Source: Merdiplasma sp905207905 (lineage in GTDB: Bacteria > Bacillota > Clostridia > Lachnospirales > Lachnospiraceae). Taken from it: a stretch of 64,000 bases of DNA. Of the stretch, positions 24,287 to 33,519 are shown piece by piece. Position 1 is the first letter of the stretch. The number at the start of each line of letters is the position of its first letter. The notes under the pieces were generated by a model. That model was given only the letters and a program-made list of their open reading frames with translations, had not been told where the DNA came from and ran no database searches. The stretch lies in assembly GCA_902475025.1 (NCBI GenBank), contig CABRXX010000003.1, positions 1 to 64,000 of the forward strand, in the 5' to 3' direction. The position numbers and the translations under genes are program-made.

Positions 24287-25643
24287 ATCAGTAAACATCA
24301 GGGAAATCGTTCTGGGTATTCTTATGGAGATTACAGAGGAGGAAGCCTACAGTCATGTGGTGATCCGCAATGTGCTGGAAAAGTACCAGTATCTGGAAAA
24401 GAGGGATCGGGCTTTTATCTCCCGGGTGGCAGAAGGGACGCTGGAGCATCTGCTCCAGCTGGATTACATTATCGAGTGTTTTTCCAAAGTGCCTGTATAC
24501 AATATGAAGCCACTGATCCGGAATCTTCTTCGCATCTCTGTGTTTCAGCTAAAATATATGGACAGCGTGCCGGATTCGGCAGTGTGCAATGAGGCGGTGA
24601 AGATCGCTCAGAGACGGGGCTTTTATAATCTTAAGGGCTTTGTAAACGGAGTGCTGCGCAACGCGGCCAGAGGTCTGGACAGCGTGGCGTATCCGGACAG
24701 GGAGAAAGAACCGGTAAAATATCTGTCTGTGATTTATTCGGTTCCGGAGTGGATGATTTTAAAGTGGCTGGATCAGTTTGGCTTTGAGACAGTGGAGATC
24801 ATCTGCCGCAGCTTCCATGAATCCAGGGGAACCGTGGTGCGCTGCAATCTGGATAAGGCTTCCAAGGAGGAGATTATCCAGGAGCTGAAGATGCAGGACA
24901 TTACGGTGAAGCAGCATCCCTATCTGGATTATGCCCTGGAGATCTCAGATTATAATTACATGAAAGCAGTCAGTGCATTCAAAAAGGGCTGGATTCAGGT
25001 TCAGGATATCAGTTCCATGCTGGTGACCGAGATCGCGGCTCCCAACTGGGGAGATCACTGCATAGATGTGTGCGCAGCGCCGGGGGGCAAAAGCCTTCAT
25101 CTGGCGGATAAGCTTTGCGGCAGCGGTTTTGTGGAGTCCAGGGATGTGTCAGAGTTTAAGGTAAAGCTGATGCAGGAAAATATTGAGCGTACCGGAGTGA
25201 TCAATATTCAGGCAAAAGTGATGGACGCTACGGTGTATGACCCGGATTCGTTCCAGAAGGCAGATATTGTGCTGGCGGATGTTCCCTGCTCCGGTCTTGG
25301 GGTTATTGGCAAAAAGCAGGATATCAAGTACAAAATGACAGAGGCGAAACAGATGGAGCTGGTGCGCCTGCAGCAGAAGATCCTTCATGTGGTGCAGAAT
25401 TATGTGAAACCCGGCGGGGTATTGATCTACAGCACCTGTACCATTGGAATGGATGAGAATCAGATGAATGTAAAATGGTTTCTGGAACATTATCCGTTCC
25501 AGCTGGAGAGCATAGACTCCTACATTTGTCCGGAGCTTCGGGGAAAGACCACAAAGGGCGGTTACATACAATTACTGCCGGGTATCCATGAATCCGATGG
25601 ATTTTTTATAGCCCGGCTGAAACGTCTGGAGCATGAAATATGA
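24279..25643 (+). CDS. rsmB: 16S rRNA (cytosine-967-C5)-methyltransferase
   Basis: RsmB methylates C967 of 16S rRNA. The protein has an N-terminal NusB-like RNA-binding domain and a C-terminal SAM methyltransferase domain with 'DVCAAPGGKSLHLAD', the motif IV cysteine in 'ADVPCSGLG' and the motif VI catalytic cysteine in 'YSTCTIG'. I prefer the GTG at 24279, seven bases after AAGGAGG (24265-24271), over the ATG at 24273, which is only one base from that site. It overlaps the YugP-like gene and runs straight into rlmN. Confidence 0.94.
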   Translation: MTRSVNIREIVLGILMEITEEEAYSHVVIRNVLEKYQYLEKRDRAFISRVAEGTLEHLLQLDYIIECFSKVPVYNMKPLIRNLLRISVFQLKYMDSVPDSAVCNEAVKIAQRRGFYNLKGFVNGVLRNAARGLDSVAYPDREKEPVKYLSVIYSVPEWMILKWLDQFGFETVEIICRSFHESRGTVVRCNLDKASKEEIIQELKMQDITVKQHPYLDYALEISDYNYMKAVSAFKKGWIQVQDISSMLVTEIAAPNWGDHCIDVCAAPGGKSLHLADKLCGSGFVESRDVSEFKVKLMQENIERTGVINIQAKVMDATVYDPDSFQKADIVLADVPCSGLGVIGKKQDIKYKMTEAKQMELVRLQQKILHVVQNYVKPGGVLIYSTCTIGMDENQMNVKWFLEHYPFQLESIDSYICPELRGKTTKGGYIQLLPGIHESDGFFIARLKRLEHEI

Positions 25644-26686
25644 AGAAAACAGATTTGAAATCAATGAACATGGAGGAGCTTTCCCAGTATGTGGCCAGTC
25701 TTGGGGAGAAGCCCTTCCGGGCCAAACAGCTGTATCAGTGGATGCATGTGAAGCTGGTGGAAAATTTTGACGAGATGACCAATTTATCCGCAGCTTTTCG
25801 GGAGCGGCTGAAAAAGGAGGCTTCTCTGATTGTCTTAAAGCCTGTGGATGTGAGAACCTCTCAGACGGACGGTACCAGAAAGTATTTGTTTGAACTGGAG
25901 GACGGCAATGTGATCGAGAGTGTTCTGATGCGCTACAAGCATGGAAATTCTGTTTGTATTTCCTCACAGGTAGGCTGCCGCATGGGCTGCCGCTTCTGCG
26001 CTTCCACCATCGGAGGACTCACAAGAAATCTGGCGCCCTCGGAAATGCTGGATCAGATCTACCGCATCCAGAGACTTCTTGGAGAGCGGGTTCATAATGT
26101 GGTGGTGATGGGCACCGGGGAGCCTTTGGATAATTTTGACAATTTTCTCCGTTTTGTCCGTCTTATAAGCGATGAAAACGGGCTGAATATCAGCCAGAGA
26201 AATATTACGGTCAGCACCTGCGGAATCGTACCCAATATCCGCAGACTGGCGGAAGAGGGGCTGCAGATCACTCTGGCCCTGTCCCTTCACGGCTCCAGTC
26301 AGGAGAAGCGCCGGCGGCTGATGCCTATTGCCGATCAATATGAGCTTTCCCAGGTGCTGGATGCCTGCCGCTATTACTTTGAAAAGACAGGCCGCAGGCT
26401 GACCTTTGAGTATAGCCTGGTAGGAGGAGTCAATGATCAGGAGGAAGATGCCCGGGAATTAAGCCGGCTTGCAGCCGGGCTGAACTGCCATATCAACCTG
26501 ATACCTGTAAATCCGGTGAAGGAGCGTTCTTTTGTGCAGCCGGACCGGAGGGTGACTCTGGCCTTTCAAAATAAACTTGAAAAAAACGGAATAAATGTTA
26601 CTATTAGAAGAGAAATGGGCCGGGATATTGACGGCGCCTGCGGCCAGCTGCGCCGCAGCTATATACAGAAAAATGAGGAAACATAA
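25640..26686 (+). CDS. rlmN: 23S rRNA/tRNA (adenine-C2)-methyltransferase RlmN
   Basis: RlmN is a radical SAM enzyme that methylates A2503 of 23S rRNA and A37 of some tRNAs. The 348-residue product shows the radical SAM cluster 'CRMGCRFCAS', the 'GTGEPLDNFDN' segment and the C-terminal cysteine region 'GACGQLR'. The start overlaps the rsmB stop by four bases (ATGA), and the next gene follows after 27 bases. Length and motifs are standard. Confidence 0.96.
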   Translation: MKKTDLKSMNMEELSQYVASLGEKPFRAKQLYQWMHVKLVENFDEMTNLSAAFRERLKKEASLIVLKPVDVRTSQTDGTRKYLFELEDGNVIESVLMRYKHGNSVCISSQVGCRMGCRFCASTIGGLTRNLAPSEMLDQIYRIQRLLGERVHNVVVMGTGEPLDNFDNFLRFVRLISDENGLNISQRNITVSTCGIVPNIRRLAEEGLQITLALSLHGSSQEKRRRLMPIADQYELSQVLDACRYYFEKTGRRLTFEYSLVGGVNDQEEDARELSRLAAGLNCHINLIPVNPVKERSFVQPDRRVTLAFQNKLEKNGINVTIRREMGRDIDGACGQLRRSYIQKNEET

Positions 26687-26713
26687 CGCTGGCGTTGGAG
26701 GAAAGGAAGAGCT

Positions 26714-27448
26714 ATGAGATCGTATTGTGTCACAGACATTGGCGTAAAACGGAATATGAATCAGGATTTTGTATATGCCTCCGAACAGCCGGTGGGGAAT
26801 CTGCCCAACCTGTTTATTGTGGCGGACGGAATGGGAGGCCACAATGCAGGAGACCTGGCGTCTAGAAGTACAGTGGAGACCATGGTGGATTACATAGAGA
26901 GCGCAGGAGAAAAAAGCCCCATTCCCCTTTTGGAGGCCGCGATTTTGGCAGCCAACCGGAAGGTGATGGAGAAATCCCAGTCAGATAAGAGCCTGGAGGG
27001 GATGGGAACTACTGTGGTGGCAGCCACTGTGGTGGAGGACTGTCTCTATGTGGCAAATGTGGGGGACAGCCGTCTCTATGTGCTGGATGATCAGATCCAG
27101 CAGATTACCAGGGATCATTCTCTGGTGGAGGAGATGGTGAGAGCCGGACAGATTGGACGGGAGGAGGCCAGAAACCATCCGGAAAAGAATATCATCACCC
27201 GGGCGGTAGGCATGAAAAATAAATTGAGGATCGATTTCTTTGACGTGGCATTGTATGCTGGGGATAAGTTTCTGCTGTGTACGGACGGACTGACCAACAT
27301 GGTGGAAGATGAGGATATCCTGGAACTGGTACAGAAGGAGACTTCGCTGGAAGCAGCCGCACACAGGCTGGTGGCTATGGCCAACCGAAACGGCGGAAAG
27401 GACAATATTTCAGTGGTTCTGGTGGAACCTATGGCAAGCGGGGTATAA
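26714..27448 (+). CDS. PP2C-type Ser/Thr protein phosphatase (PrpC/Stp)
   Basis: The 244-residue phosphatase has the PP2C motifs 'NQDF', 'VADGMGGHNAGD', 'NVGDSRLY', 'LCTDGLTNMV' and 'GGKDNISVVLV', which carry the metal-binding aspartates. It removes phosphate from targets of the adjacent PASTA kinase and usually from the kinase itself. The kinase gene starts four bases after its stop, the standard arrangement in Firmicutes. It acts in the cytoplasm. Confidence 0.95.
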   Translation: MRSYCVTDIGVKRNMNQDFVYASEQPVGNLPNLFIVADGMGGHNAGDLASRSTVETMVDYIESAGEKSPIPLLEAAILAANRKVMEKSQSDKSLEGMGTTVVAATVVEDCLYVANVGDSRLYVLDDQIQQITRDHSLVEEMVRAGQIGREEARNHPEKNIITRAVGMKNKLRIDFFDVALYAGDKFLLCTDGLTNMVEDEDILELVQKETSLEAAAHRLVAMANRNGGKDNISVVLVEPMASGV

Positions 27449-27451
27449 TGT

Positions 27452-29797
27452 ATGTTAAAAGCAGGATCATTTATTCAAAACCGGTATGAGATCATAAGCC
27501 GCATCGGTTCAGGCGGGATGGCGGATGTGTACAGAGCCAAGGACCATAAGCTGAACCGCTTTGTGGCAGTGAAGGTATTAAAACAGGAATTTAAGGATGA
27601 CAGTGAGTTTATCTCCAAGTTTCGGGTGGAAGCCCAGGCGGCAGGGGGATTGGCCCACGCCAACATTGTGAATGTGTATGATGTGGGAGAGGAGAACGGC
27701 ATCAACTTTATTGTGATGGAGCTGGTGGAGGGTATTACCCTGAAAGCATACATTGCAAAGAAAGGAAAGCTTTCTGTTCGGGAGGCCACCAGCATTATGC
27801 TCCAGGTGGCGGCCGGGCTGGAGGCGGCTCACAATAATGGAATCATCCACAGGGATGTAAAGCCTCAGAATATTATTATTTCTGTGGATGGAAAAGCCAA
27901 GGTGGCGGATTTTGGTATTGCCAGAGCGGCTTCCTCCAACACGATCAATTCCAGCGCCATGGGCTCGGTGCATTACAGCTCTCCGGAGCAGACCAGAGGC
28001 GGTTACAGCGATGCAAAGAGCGATATCTATTCTCTTGGCATTACCATGTATGAGATGCTCACCGGGCGGGTGCCCTTTGATGGGGACAGCACAGTGGCAG
28101 TGGCTTTAAAGCACCTTCAGGAGGAGATTCAGTCTCCCAGAAAACTGGAGCCGGAGATACCTTTCAGCACAGAGCAGATCATTTTAAAATGCACCCAGAA
28201 GAGTCCAGACAGACGATACGCCAACATGACGGAGCTGATTCGGGATTTGAAGGAATCTTTAGTAAATCCGGAAGGGAATTTTGTCACAATTCCCAAGCTC
28301 AATCCCAATGCTCACACCATCCTTCTGTCAAAGGAGGAGATGGATCAGATCAAAAGCAGCGCAATGCCCATGTACGATGAAAACCTGAATACCGGGGCAG
28401 TGCGGCAATTTTCTGATACCGGAAATGTGACAGGCGAGAAGCTAAGACAGCCTTACGGTGGAAATTATTATCAGAACAGCGGTTACCAGGGGGTGGCCTA
28501 CAATCGGGAGACCAATTATCCCGGAGGTTCCTATGCGGGAATGTACCAGGACGGAGGCGTCTACTCCGCGCTGGAGGAGCTGGAGGAGCAGCAGAATCAG
28601 TTTGATGAGGAGATGGAGGAGTTCCGACGCAAGAAGCGAAGAAATTTTTCCGGAAATGCCAGAAGAGACCGGGAGGACGCGGGAAATCCGGGAGGAGAGC
28701 GGCTGATCACTGTGATCAGCATCGTCCTGGCGGTGGCGGTAGGATGCGTACTGCTGGCCATGCTGGGCCGGGCTTTGGGAATCTTTCATTTTGGTTCCAG
28801 TGAAAATCAGGGAGGCGCCCAGAACAGTCCGCAGACGGTTGTGACGGAGACAGAAGCAGTGGACAACCGTTCGGTGCAGGTGCCGAACCTGGAGGGCAAA
28901 ACGGAAGCGGAAGCGCAGAGCATGCTGCGGGAACTGAATCTGGGATATAAATATCAGGGAGAAGCTCCCTCCACGCAGTATGCCAAGGGGCTGGTGATCA
29001 GCCAAACCGTAGAGGCAGACACTATGGTGGAAAAAAATACTACGGTAGGATATACCTTAAGTTCCGGCTCGCAGGAGCCTCTGACCGTTCCGGGACTTTC
29101 CGGAGTTTCCCGGGAGGAGGCGGAAAAAACGCTTACCGGCATGGGGCTGATGGTTTCTGTGGATAACAGCCGCTACAGTGATACGGTAGCGGAGGGAATG
29201 GTGATCACCACCAACCCGGGAGCAGGTTCTAATGTGAATTTGGGAGATACAGTGACCCTCTATATCAGTCAGGGAGCAGAAGGGTCTACGGTGGTAGTGC
29301 CCAAGGTGGTGGGCCATTATGTGGAGGATGCCAGAACCGCCCTTGGAAATCTTGGGCTGTTTGTGTATTATACAGAGGTAGTGGATCCGTCTGTGGAAAA
29401 AGGACTGGTGATTGCGCAGGATATTCCGGAAGGAACCAGCGTTAAGACAGGAACCAACGTAACGATTACCGTGAGTGCAGGATCCGGAGAGGGAGAGGCC
29501 ACTGTGGGTACGGGCACAGGCAAGTGGATGTGCAGCGCTCTTTTGGTAGCGCCCCAGGACACCGGGGAAGTGTATGAAGAGGAGCTGGTGCGGATCGTGG
29601 TGGTTCAAAATGAAGGACTGGAAAACGAGACGAAGAATACTGTGTTTGAGGGAATTATTACCTTTCCTTACAGTTTGAATGTGGAGGGAGCCGCAGGGGT
29701 GAGTACAGGCACTGCCTACGTCTATGTGTTGGATGCCCAGACCTGGGAGATTGAGACTACGATTAAATATCCGATTGAATTTGAATCGGTAAGCTGA
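27452..29797 (+). CDS. PASTA-domain Ser/Thr protein kinase (PrkC/Stk type)
   Basis: The 781-residue kinase has an N-terminal catalytic domain ('GSGGMADVYRA', Lys41 in 'VAVKVLK', 'HRDVKPQNI', 'DFGIA'), a juxtamembrane stretch with a Gln/Tyr/Gly-rich part, one membrane segment (about residues 417-440) and three PASTA repeats outside the cell. PASTA domains bind muropeptides or lipid II, so the kinase couples wall state to growth, division or spore germination. After the third PASTA there is a further domain of about 95 residues, from around base 29512. It is beta-rich, ends 'YPIEFESVS', and is not recognised. The gene is paired with the PP2C phosphatase. Confidence 0.95.
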   Translation: MLKAGSFIQNRYEIISRIGSGGMADVYRAKDHKLNRFVAVKVLKQEFKDDSEFISKFRVEAQAAGGLAHANIVNVYDVGEENGINFIVMELVEGITLKAYIAKKGKLSVREATSIMLQVAAGLEAAHNNGIIHRDVKPQNIIISVDGKAKVADFGIARAASSNTINSSAMGSVHYSSPEQTRGGYSDAKSDIYSLGITMYEMLTGRVPFDGDSTVAVALKHLQEEIQSPRKLEPEIPFSTEQIILKCTQKSPDRRYANMTELIRDLKESLVNPEGNFVTIPKLNPNAHTILLSKEEMDQIKSSAMPMYDENLNTGAVRQFSDTGNVTGEKLRQPYGGNYYQNSGYQGVAYNRETNYPGGSYAGMYQDGGVYSALEELEEQQNQFDEEMEEFRRKKRRNFSGNARRDREDAGNPGGERLITVISIVLAVAVGCVLLAMLGRALGIFHFGSSENQGGAQNSPQTVVTETEAVDNRSVQVPNLEGKTEAEAQSMLRELNLGYKYQGEAPSTQYAKGLVISQTVEADTMVEKNTTVGYTLSSGSQEPLTVPGLSGVSREEAEKTLTGMGLMVSVDNSRYSDTVAEGMVITTNPGAGSNVNLGDTVTLYISQGAEGSTVVVPKVVGHYVEDARTALGNLGLFVYYTEVVDPSVEKGLVIAQDIPEGTSVKTGTNVTITVSAGSGEGEATVGTGTGKWMCSALLVAPQDTGEVYEEELVRIVVVQNEGLENETKNTVFEGIITFPYSLNVEGAAGVSTGTAYVYVLDAQTWEIETTIKYPIEFESVS

Positions 29798-29897
29798 ACA
29801 GACAACGGAAGCAATGGAAATGGCAGGAGTCGGAGAACAGAAGAAGCAGAAGGACGGCAGAAGCCGGAGAATGGCAGGAACCAGAGTAGGAGCGGGG

Positions 29898-30776
29898 ATG
29901 CAGGGAAAGATCATTAAGGGAATCGGCGGTTTTTATTATGTGCATGTAGAAGGTGCCGGAGTGTATGAGTGCAGGGCTAAGGGCATTTTTCGAAAAGACA
30001 AGAAGAAGCCCCTGGTAGGTGATAATGTGGAGATTACAGTTTTAGATCAGGAAAAGATGGTGGGAAATGTGGAACTGCTTCTCCCCAGGAAAAATGAACT
30101 GATCCGGCCCGCAGCGGCCAATGTGGATCAGGCGTTGGTGGTATTTGCCGCCGCCAGTCCCAAGCCCAACTTAAATCTTCTGGATCGTTTTCTCATCTCC
30201 ATGGAGCAGCAGCAGATTCCGGTAGCCATCTGTTTCAACAAGTCCGATCTGGTATCGGAACAGGAAATGCAGGAGTTTGGCCAAGTGTACGAAAACTGCG
30301 GATGTCAGGTGTTTTTTATCAGCGTGTCCTGCAGGGAAGGGCTGGATGAGATTGAGAAGCTGATTACCGGAAAGACTACAGTGGTGGCGGGGCCTTCCGG
30401 AGTTGGGAAATCCTCTCTCACCAATTACCTTCAGCCCAAGGCCGGGATGGAGGTGGGAGAGGTGAGCAGAAAGATCGACCGGGGGCGTCATACCACCAGA
30501 CATACAGAGCTTATCTGGGTGAAAGAACACACCTATTTTTTGGATACTCCTGGATTTAGTTCCTTGTATCTGCAGAATTTAAAGCCGGAGGAGCTGCCAG
30601 CCTACTTTCCGGAATTTACAGCCTTTGAGGGGGAGTGTCGCTTTCAGGGCTGTATGCATATTTCGGAGCCGGACTGCGGCGTGAAGCAGGCGCTGGCAGA
30701 GGGAAAGATCCCGGCTTGCCGTTATGAGAATTATTTACTTTTGGAAGAAGAATTAAAGCACCAAAGGAGGTATTAG
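29898..30776 (+). CDS. rsgA: Ribosome small subunit-dependent GTPase A
   Basis: RsgA is a circularly permuted GTPase that helps late maturation of the 30S subunit. The 292-residue product has an OB-fold N-terminus, the G4 motif 'FNKSDL' ahead of the P-loop 'GPSGVGKSS', the 'DTPGFSS' box and a C-terminal zinc site ('CRFQGCMHISEPDC'). AGGAG (29888-29892) five bases before ATG 29898 sets the start; an upstream in-frame ATG at 29814 would add an unrelated basic stretch. rpe follows after four bases. Confidence 0.95.
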   Translation: MQGKIIKGIGGFYYVHVEGAGVYECRAKGIFRKDKKKPLVGDNVEITVLDQEKMVGNVELLLPRKNELIRPAAANVDQALVVFAAASPKPNLNLLDRFLISMEQQQIPVAICFNKSDLVSEQEMQEFGQVYENCGCQVFFISVSCREGLDEIEKLITGKTTVVAGPSGVGKSSLTNYLQPKAGMEVGEVSRKIDRGRHTTRHTELIWVKEHTYFLDTPGFSSLYLQNLKPEELPAYFPEFTAFEGECRFQGCMHISEPDCGVKQALAEGKIPACRYENYLLLEEELKHQRRY

Positions 30777-30780
30777 AACT

Positions 30781-31440
30781 ATGAATATATTATCCCCATC
30801 TATTTTATCAGCAGATTTTGCCTGCCTGGGAGAGCAGATCGCAAAAGTTGAGCAGGCGGGGGCTCAGTATATCCACATTGATGTGATGGATGGTTTTTTT
30901 GTGCCCAGCATTACTTTTGGGATGCCGGTAATTCAGTCTATCCGCAAAGTGACGGAGAAGGTGTTTGATGTCCATCTGATGGTGGAGCAGCCGGAGCGGT
31001 ATATCGATGAGTTTGTCCGCTGCGGAGCTGACATTATTACGATTCACGCAGAGGCCTGTACCCATTTGGACAGTACGCTGTCCTATATCCGCAGCAAGGG
31101 CGTAAAGGCCGGACTGGCTTTGTGCCCCTCTACTCCCTTAACGGTTCTGGATTACCTGTGGAATAAGCTGGATATGGTGCTTTTAATGACCGTGAATCCC
31201 GGATTTGGAGGACAGAAATACATTCCGGAGATGACAGAGAAGGTGGCCGCCCTGCGGAAAATAATGGATGAGCGGGGACTGAATATGGATCTTGAGGTGG
31301 ACGGGGGTATCAATGAGGACACCATCCGCTCGGTTTTGGAAGCAGGTGCGAATGTGCTGGTGGCCGGTTCTGCGGTATTTAAAGGAAATATTGAAGAAAA
31401 CGTGGAAAAATATCTGAAGATTATGCGGGAGTACGAATGA
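30781..31440 (+). CDS. rpe: Ribulose-phosphate 3-epimerase
   Basis: Rpe interconverts ribulose-5-phosphate and xylulose-5-phosphate in the pentose phosphate pathway. The 219-residue TIM barrel shows 'SPSILSADF', 'HIDVMDG', 'VHLMVEQP', 'MTVNPGFGGQ' and 'EVDGGI', which include the metal and catalytic residues. AAAGGAGG precedes the ATG. It sits between rsgA and thiN, a common Firmicute order, and overlaps thiN by four bases. Confidence 0.97.
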   Translation: MNILSPSILSADFACLGEQIAKVEQAGAQYIHIDVMDGFFVPSITFGMPVIQSIRKVTEKVFDVHLMVEQPERYIDEFVRCGADIITIHAEACTHLDSTLSYIRSKGVKAGLALCPSTPLTVLDYLWNKLDMVLLMTVNPGFGGQKYIPEMTEKVAALRKIMDERGLNMDLEVDGGINEDTIRSVLEAGANVLVAGSAVFKGNIEENVEKYLKIMREYE

Positions 31441-32090
31441 AAACAGCAGTGATTGTCAGCGGGGGTAAGATCGAGGAAGATTTTGCCCTTCGTTTTTTGG
31501 AAAAAGAGAAGTTTGACTATTTGATCGCAGCAGACAGGGGGCTGAAGTTTCTGCAGGAGCAGGGTCTGGTGCCTACCCATATTGTGGGAGATTTTGATTC
31601 CTCTGGAAAGGAGCTTCTGGAACTCTACCGGGACAATCCACAGGTAGAGATTCGCACCTTCCAGCCAGAGAAGGACTGGACGGACACAGAGATTGCTCTG
31701 GAGCAGGCGGCAGCCCTGGGCTGTACCCGGGTAAATATTCTGGGAGCCACAGGGGGCAGCCGGGTGGATCACCTGATTGGAAACCTTCAGCTGTTGTCCC
31801 TGGCTCTGGAGCGGGGCGTGGACTGCTATCTTCTGGATTCGAAAAACAAGATCTATCTTCGGGATCAGGAATTTACGGTGGACAAAAGGAGCCAATGGGG
31901 TACCTATGTATCTCTATTTGCCCTGGGAGGCGATGTGGAGGGACTGACTCTTCACGGTATGAAATACCCCCTCCATGAGTACACCCTAGGTTCCGTGGGA
32001 ACCAGGGCTGTGAGCAATGAGATACAGGAGGAGATGGGACACATTACTTTTCGCAGCGGCCGGCTGCTGGTGGTGGAGGCAAGGGATTAG
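31437..32090 (+). CDS. thiN: Thiamine pyrophosphokinase
   Basis: ThiN converts thiamine and ATP to thiamine pyrophosphate. The 217-residue protein has the family segments 'AADRGLKFL', 'HIVGDFDS', 'EKDWTDTEIAL' and 'GATGGSRVDH', which bind the nucleotide and metal, then a C-terminal beta domain. Its start overlaps the rpe stop (ATGA). A short terminator-like hairpin follows. This gene ends the housekeeping run that starts at murE. Confidence 0.94.
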   Translation: MKTAVIVSGGKIEEDFALRFLEKEKFDYLIAADRGLKFLQEQGLVPTHIVGDFDSSGKELLELYRDNPQVEIRTFQPEKDWTDTEIALEQAAALGCTRVNILGATGGSRVDHLIGNLQLLSLALERGVDCYLLDSKNKIYLRDQEFTVDKRSQWGTYVSLFALGGDVEGLTLHGMKYPLHEYTLGSVGTRAVSNEIQEEMGHITFRSGRLLVVEARD

Positions 32091-32094
32091 AGAC

Positions 32095-32125
32095 AGGTAA
32101 CTTGCTGAGGCAGGTTGCCTTTTAG
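32095..32125 (+). terminator. Weak terminator after thiN
   Basis: AGGTAAC pairs with GTTGCCT (one G-T pair) around an 11-base loop and is followed by a short T-run. The stem is short, so efficiency is uncertain. Confidence 0.5.
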
Positions 32126-32167
32126 TTAAATGCTGCAATAGAAAGGAAATCTGGCAGAAACTGAATA

Positions 32168-32196
32168 TTCACAAAGATATAATGGTATGGTACAAT
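32168..32196 (+). promoter_or_regulatory. Promoter upstream of ychF
   Basis: TTCACA (32168-32173) and TACAAT (32191-32196) are 17 bases apart. A TATAAT lies within the spacer but lacks a matching -35. This leaves a 170-base leader before ychF with no recognised regulatory fold. Confidence 0.6.
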
Positions 32197-32365
32197 ATAA
32201 ATTGCTGTATTAGGGCTTCTTGAGAAAAGAGCCGGAATATGGGAAAAGATTTAAAAAGCAAAGAATTTGGTCTGATTACTGGATTAGGATAAAAAAGAAA
32301 ACAGCTACCATGCTGAAAAAGCAAAAGGATAAGCATCAAAGGATTTATAGGAGGAAATATAGAAA

Positions 32366-33463
32366 ATGAAACTAGGTATTGTAGGACTGCCCAATGTGGG
32401 CAAAAGTACACTGTTTAACTCGCTGACGAAGGCTGGCGCAGAGTCTGCCAATTATCCCTTCTGTACCATCGACCCCAACGTGGGGGTGGTGGCTGTGCCG
32501 GATCAGAGGCTGAAACTGCTGGCTGATCTGTACCACTCTGCAAAGGTGACTCCGGCAGTGATCGAATTTGTGGACATTGCAGGATTGGTGAAGGGAGCCT
32601 CCAAGGGGGAGGGCCTTGGGAACCAGTTCCTGGCCAATATCCGGGAGGTGGATGCCATTGTCCATGTGGTGCGCTGTTTTGAGGACACCAATGTGATCCA
32701 TGTGGACGGCAGTGTGGATCCGGTGCGGGATATTGAGACCATTAACCTGGAGCTGATTTTTTCCGATCTGGAGATCCTGGAGAGAAGAATCGCTAAAACT
32801 TCCAGGGGAGCCAGAAATGACAAGGCGCTGGCAAAGGAACTGGAACTGCTTAACAGCCTGAAGGCCTATCTGGAGGACGGCAAGCTGGCCATTACCTATC
32901 AGACAGAGGATGAGGAGGAGCAGGCGCTTCTGGATTCTTTTAACCTGCTTACCGCAAAGCCGGTGATCTTTGCAGCCAATGTGTGCGAGGATGACCTGGC
33001 GGATGACGGAGCTTCCAATTCTTACGTTCAGGCAGTGAGAGAGTATGCCAAGGAGACTGGAAGCGGTGTGTTTGTGATTTGTGCCAAAATCGAGGAAGAG
33101 ATCTCAGAGCTGGAGGAAGATGAGAAAGCCATGTTCCTGGAGGATTTGGGACTGAAGGAGTCCGGTTTGGAAAAACTGATCGCAGCCAGCTACGATCTTC
33201 TGGGACTGATGAGCTTCCTCACAGCAGGTGAGACGGAGACCAGAGCATGGACCATCCGCAAGGGCACCAAGGCGCCTCAGGCGGCAGGTAAGATTCATTC
33301 TGACTTCGAGAGAGGATTTATCCGGGCGGAGGTAGTCAACTATCAGAACCTGTTAGACTGCGGCTCCTTATCAGCAGCCAGAGAAAAAGGTCTGGTAGGG
33401 CTGGAAGGAAAGGATTATGTAGTCCAGGACGGCGATGTGATCCTGTTCCGTTTCAATGTGTAA
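32366..33463 (+). CDS. ychF: YchF/OLA1 family ribosome-associated ATPase
   Basis: YchF is a universally conserved P-loop NTPase of the Obg group that hydrolyses ATP and binds ribosomes, with links to stress and redox response. The 365-residue protein has 'GLPNVGKSTLFN', 'NYPFCTIDPN', 'DIAGLVKGASKGEGLGN' and the C-terminal TGS-like domain ending 'DGDVILFRFNV'. Length and motifs are typical. A GGAGGAAA site precedes the ATG. It stands as its own unit after a promoter. Confidence 0.96.
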   Translation: MKLGIVGLPNVGKSTLFNSLTKAGAESANYPFCTIDPNVGVVAVPDQRLKLLADLYHSAKVTPAVIEFVDIAGLVKGASKGEGLGNQFLANIREVDAIVHVVRCFEDTNVIHVDGSVDPVRDIETINLELIFSDLEILERRIAKTSRGARNDKALAKELELLNSLKAYLEDGKLAITYQTEDEEEQALLDSFNLLTAKPVIFAANVCEDDLADDGASNSYVQAVREYAKETGSGVFVICAKIEEEISELEEDEKAMFLEDLGLKESGLEKLIAASYDLLGLMSFLTAGETETRAWTIRKGTKAPQAAGKIHSDFERGFIRAEVVNYQNLLDCGSLSAAREKGLVGLEGKDYVVQDGDVILFRFNV

Positions 33464-33519
33464 CTTTAGTTCCGGACAGCAGGAAAACGGGGTTCAGTTT
33501 TTAGTATGGAAGGAGCGCT

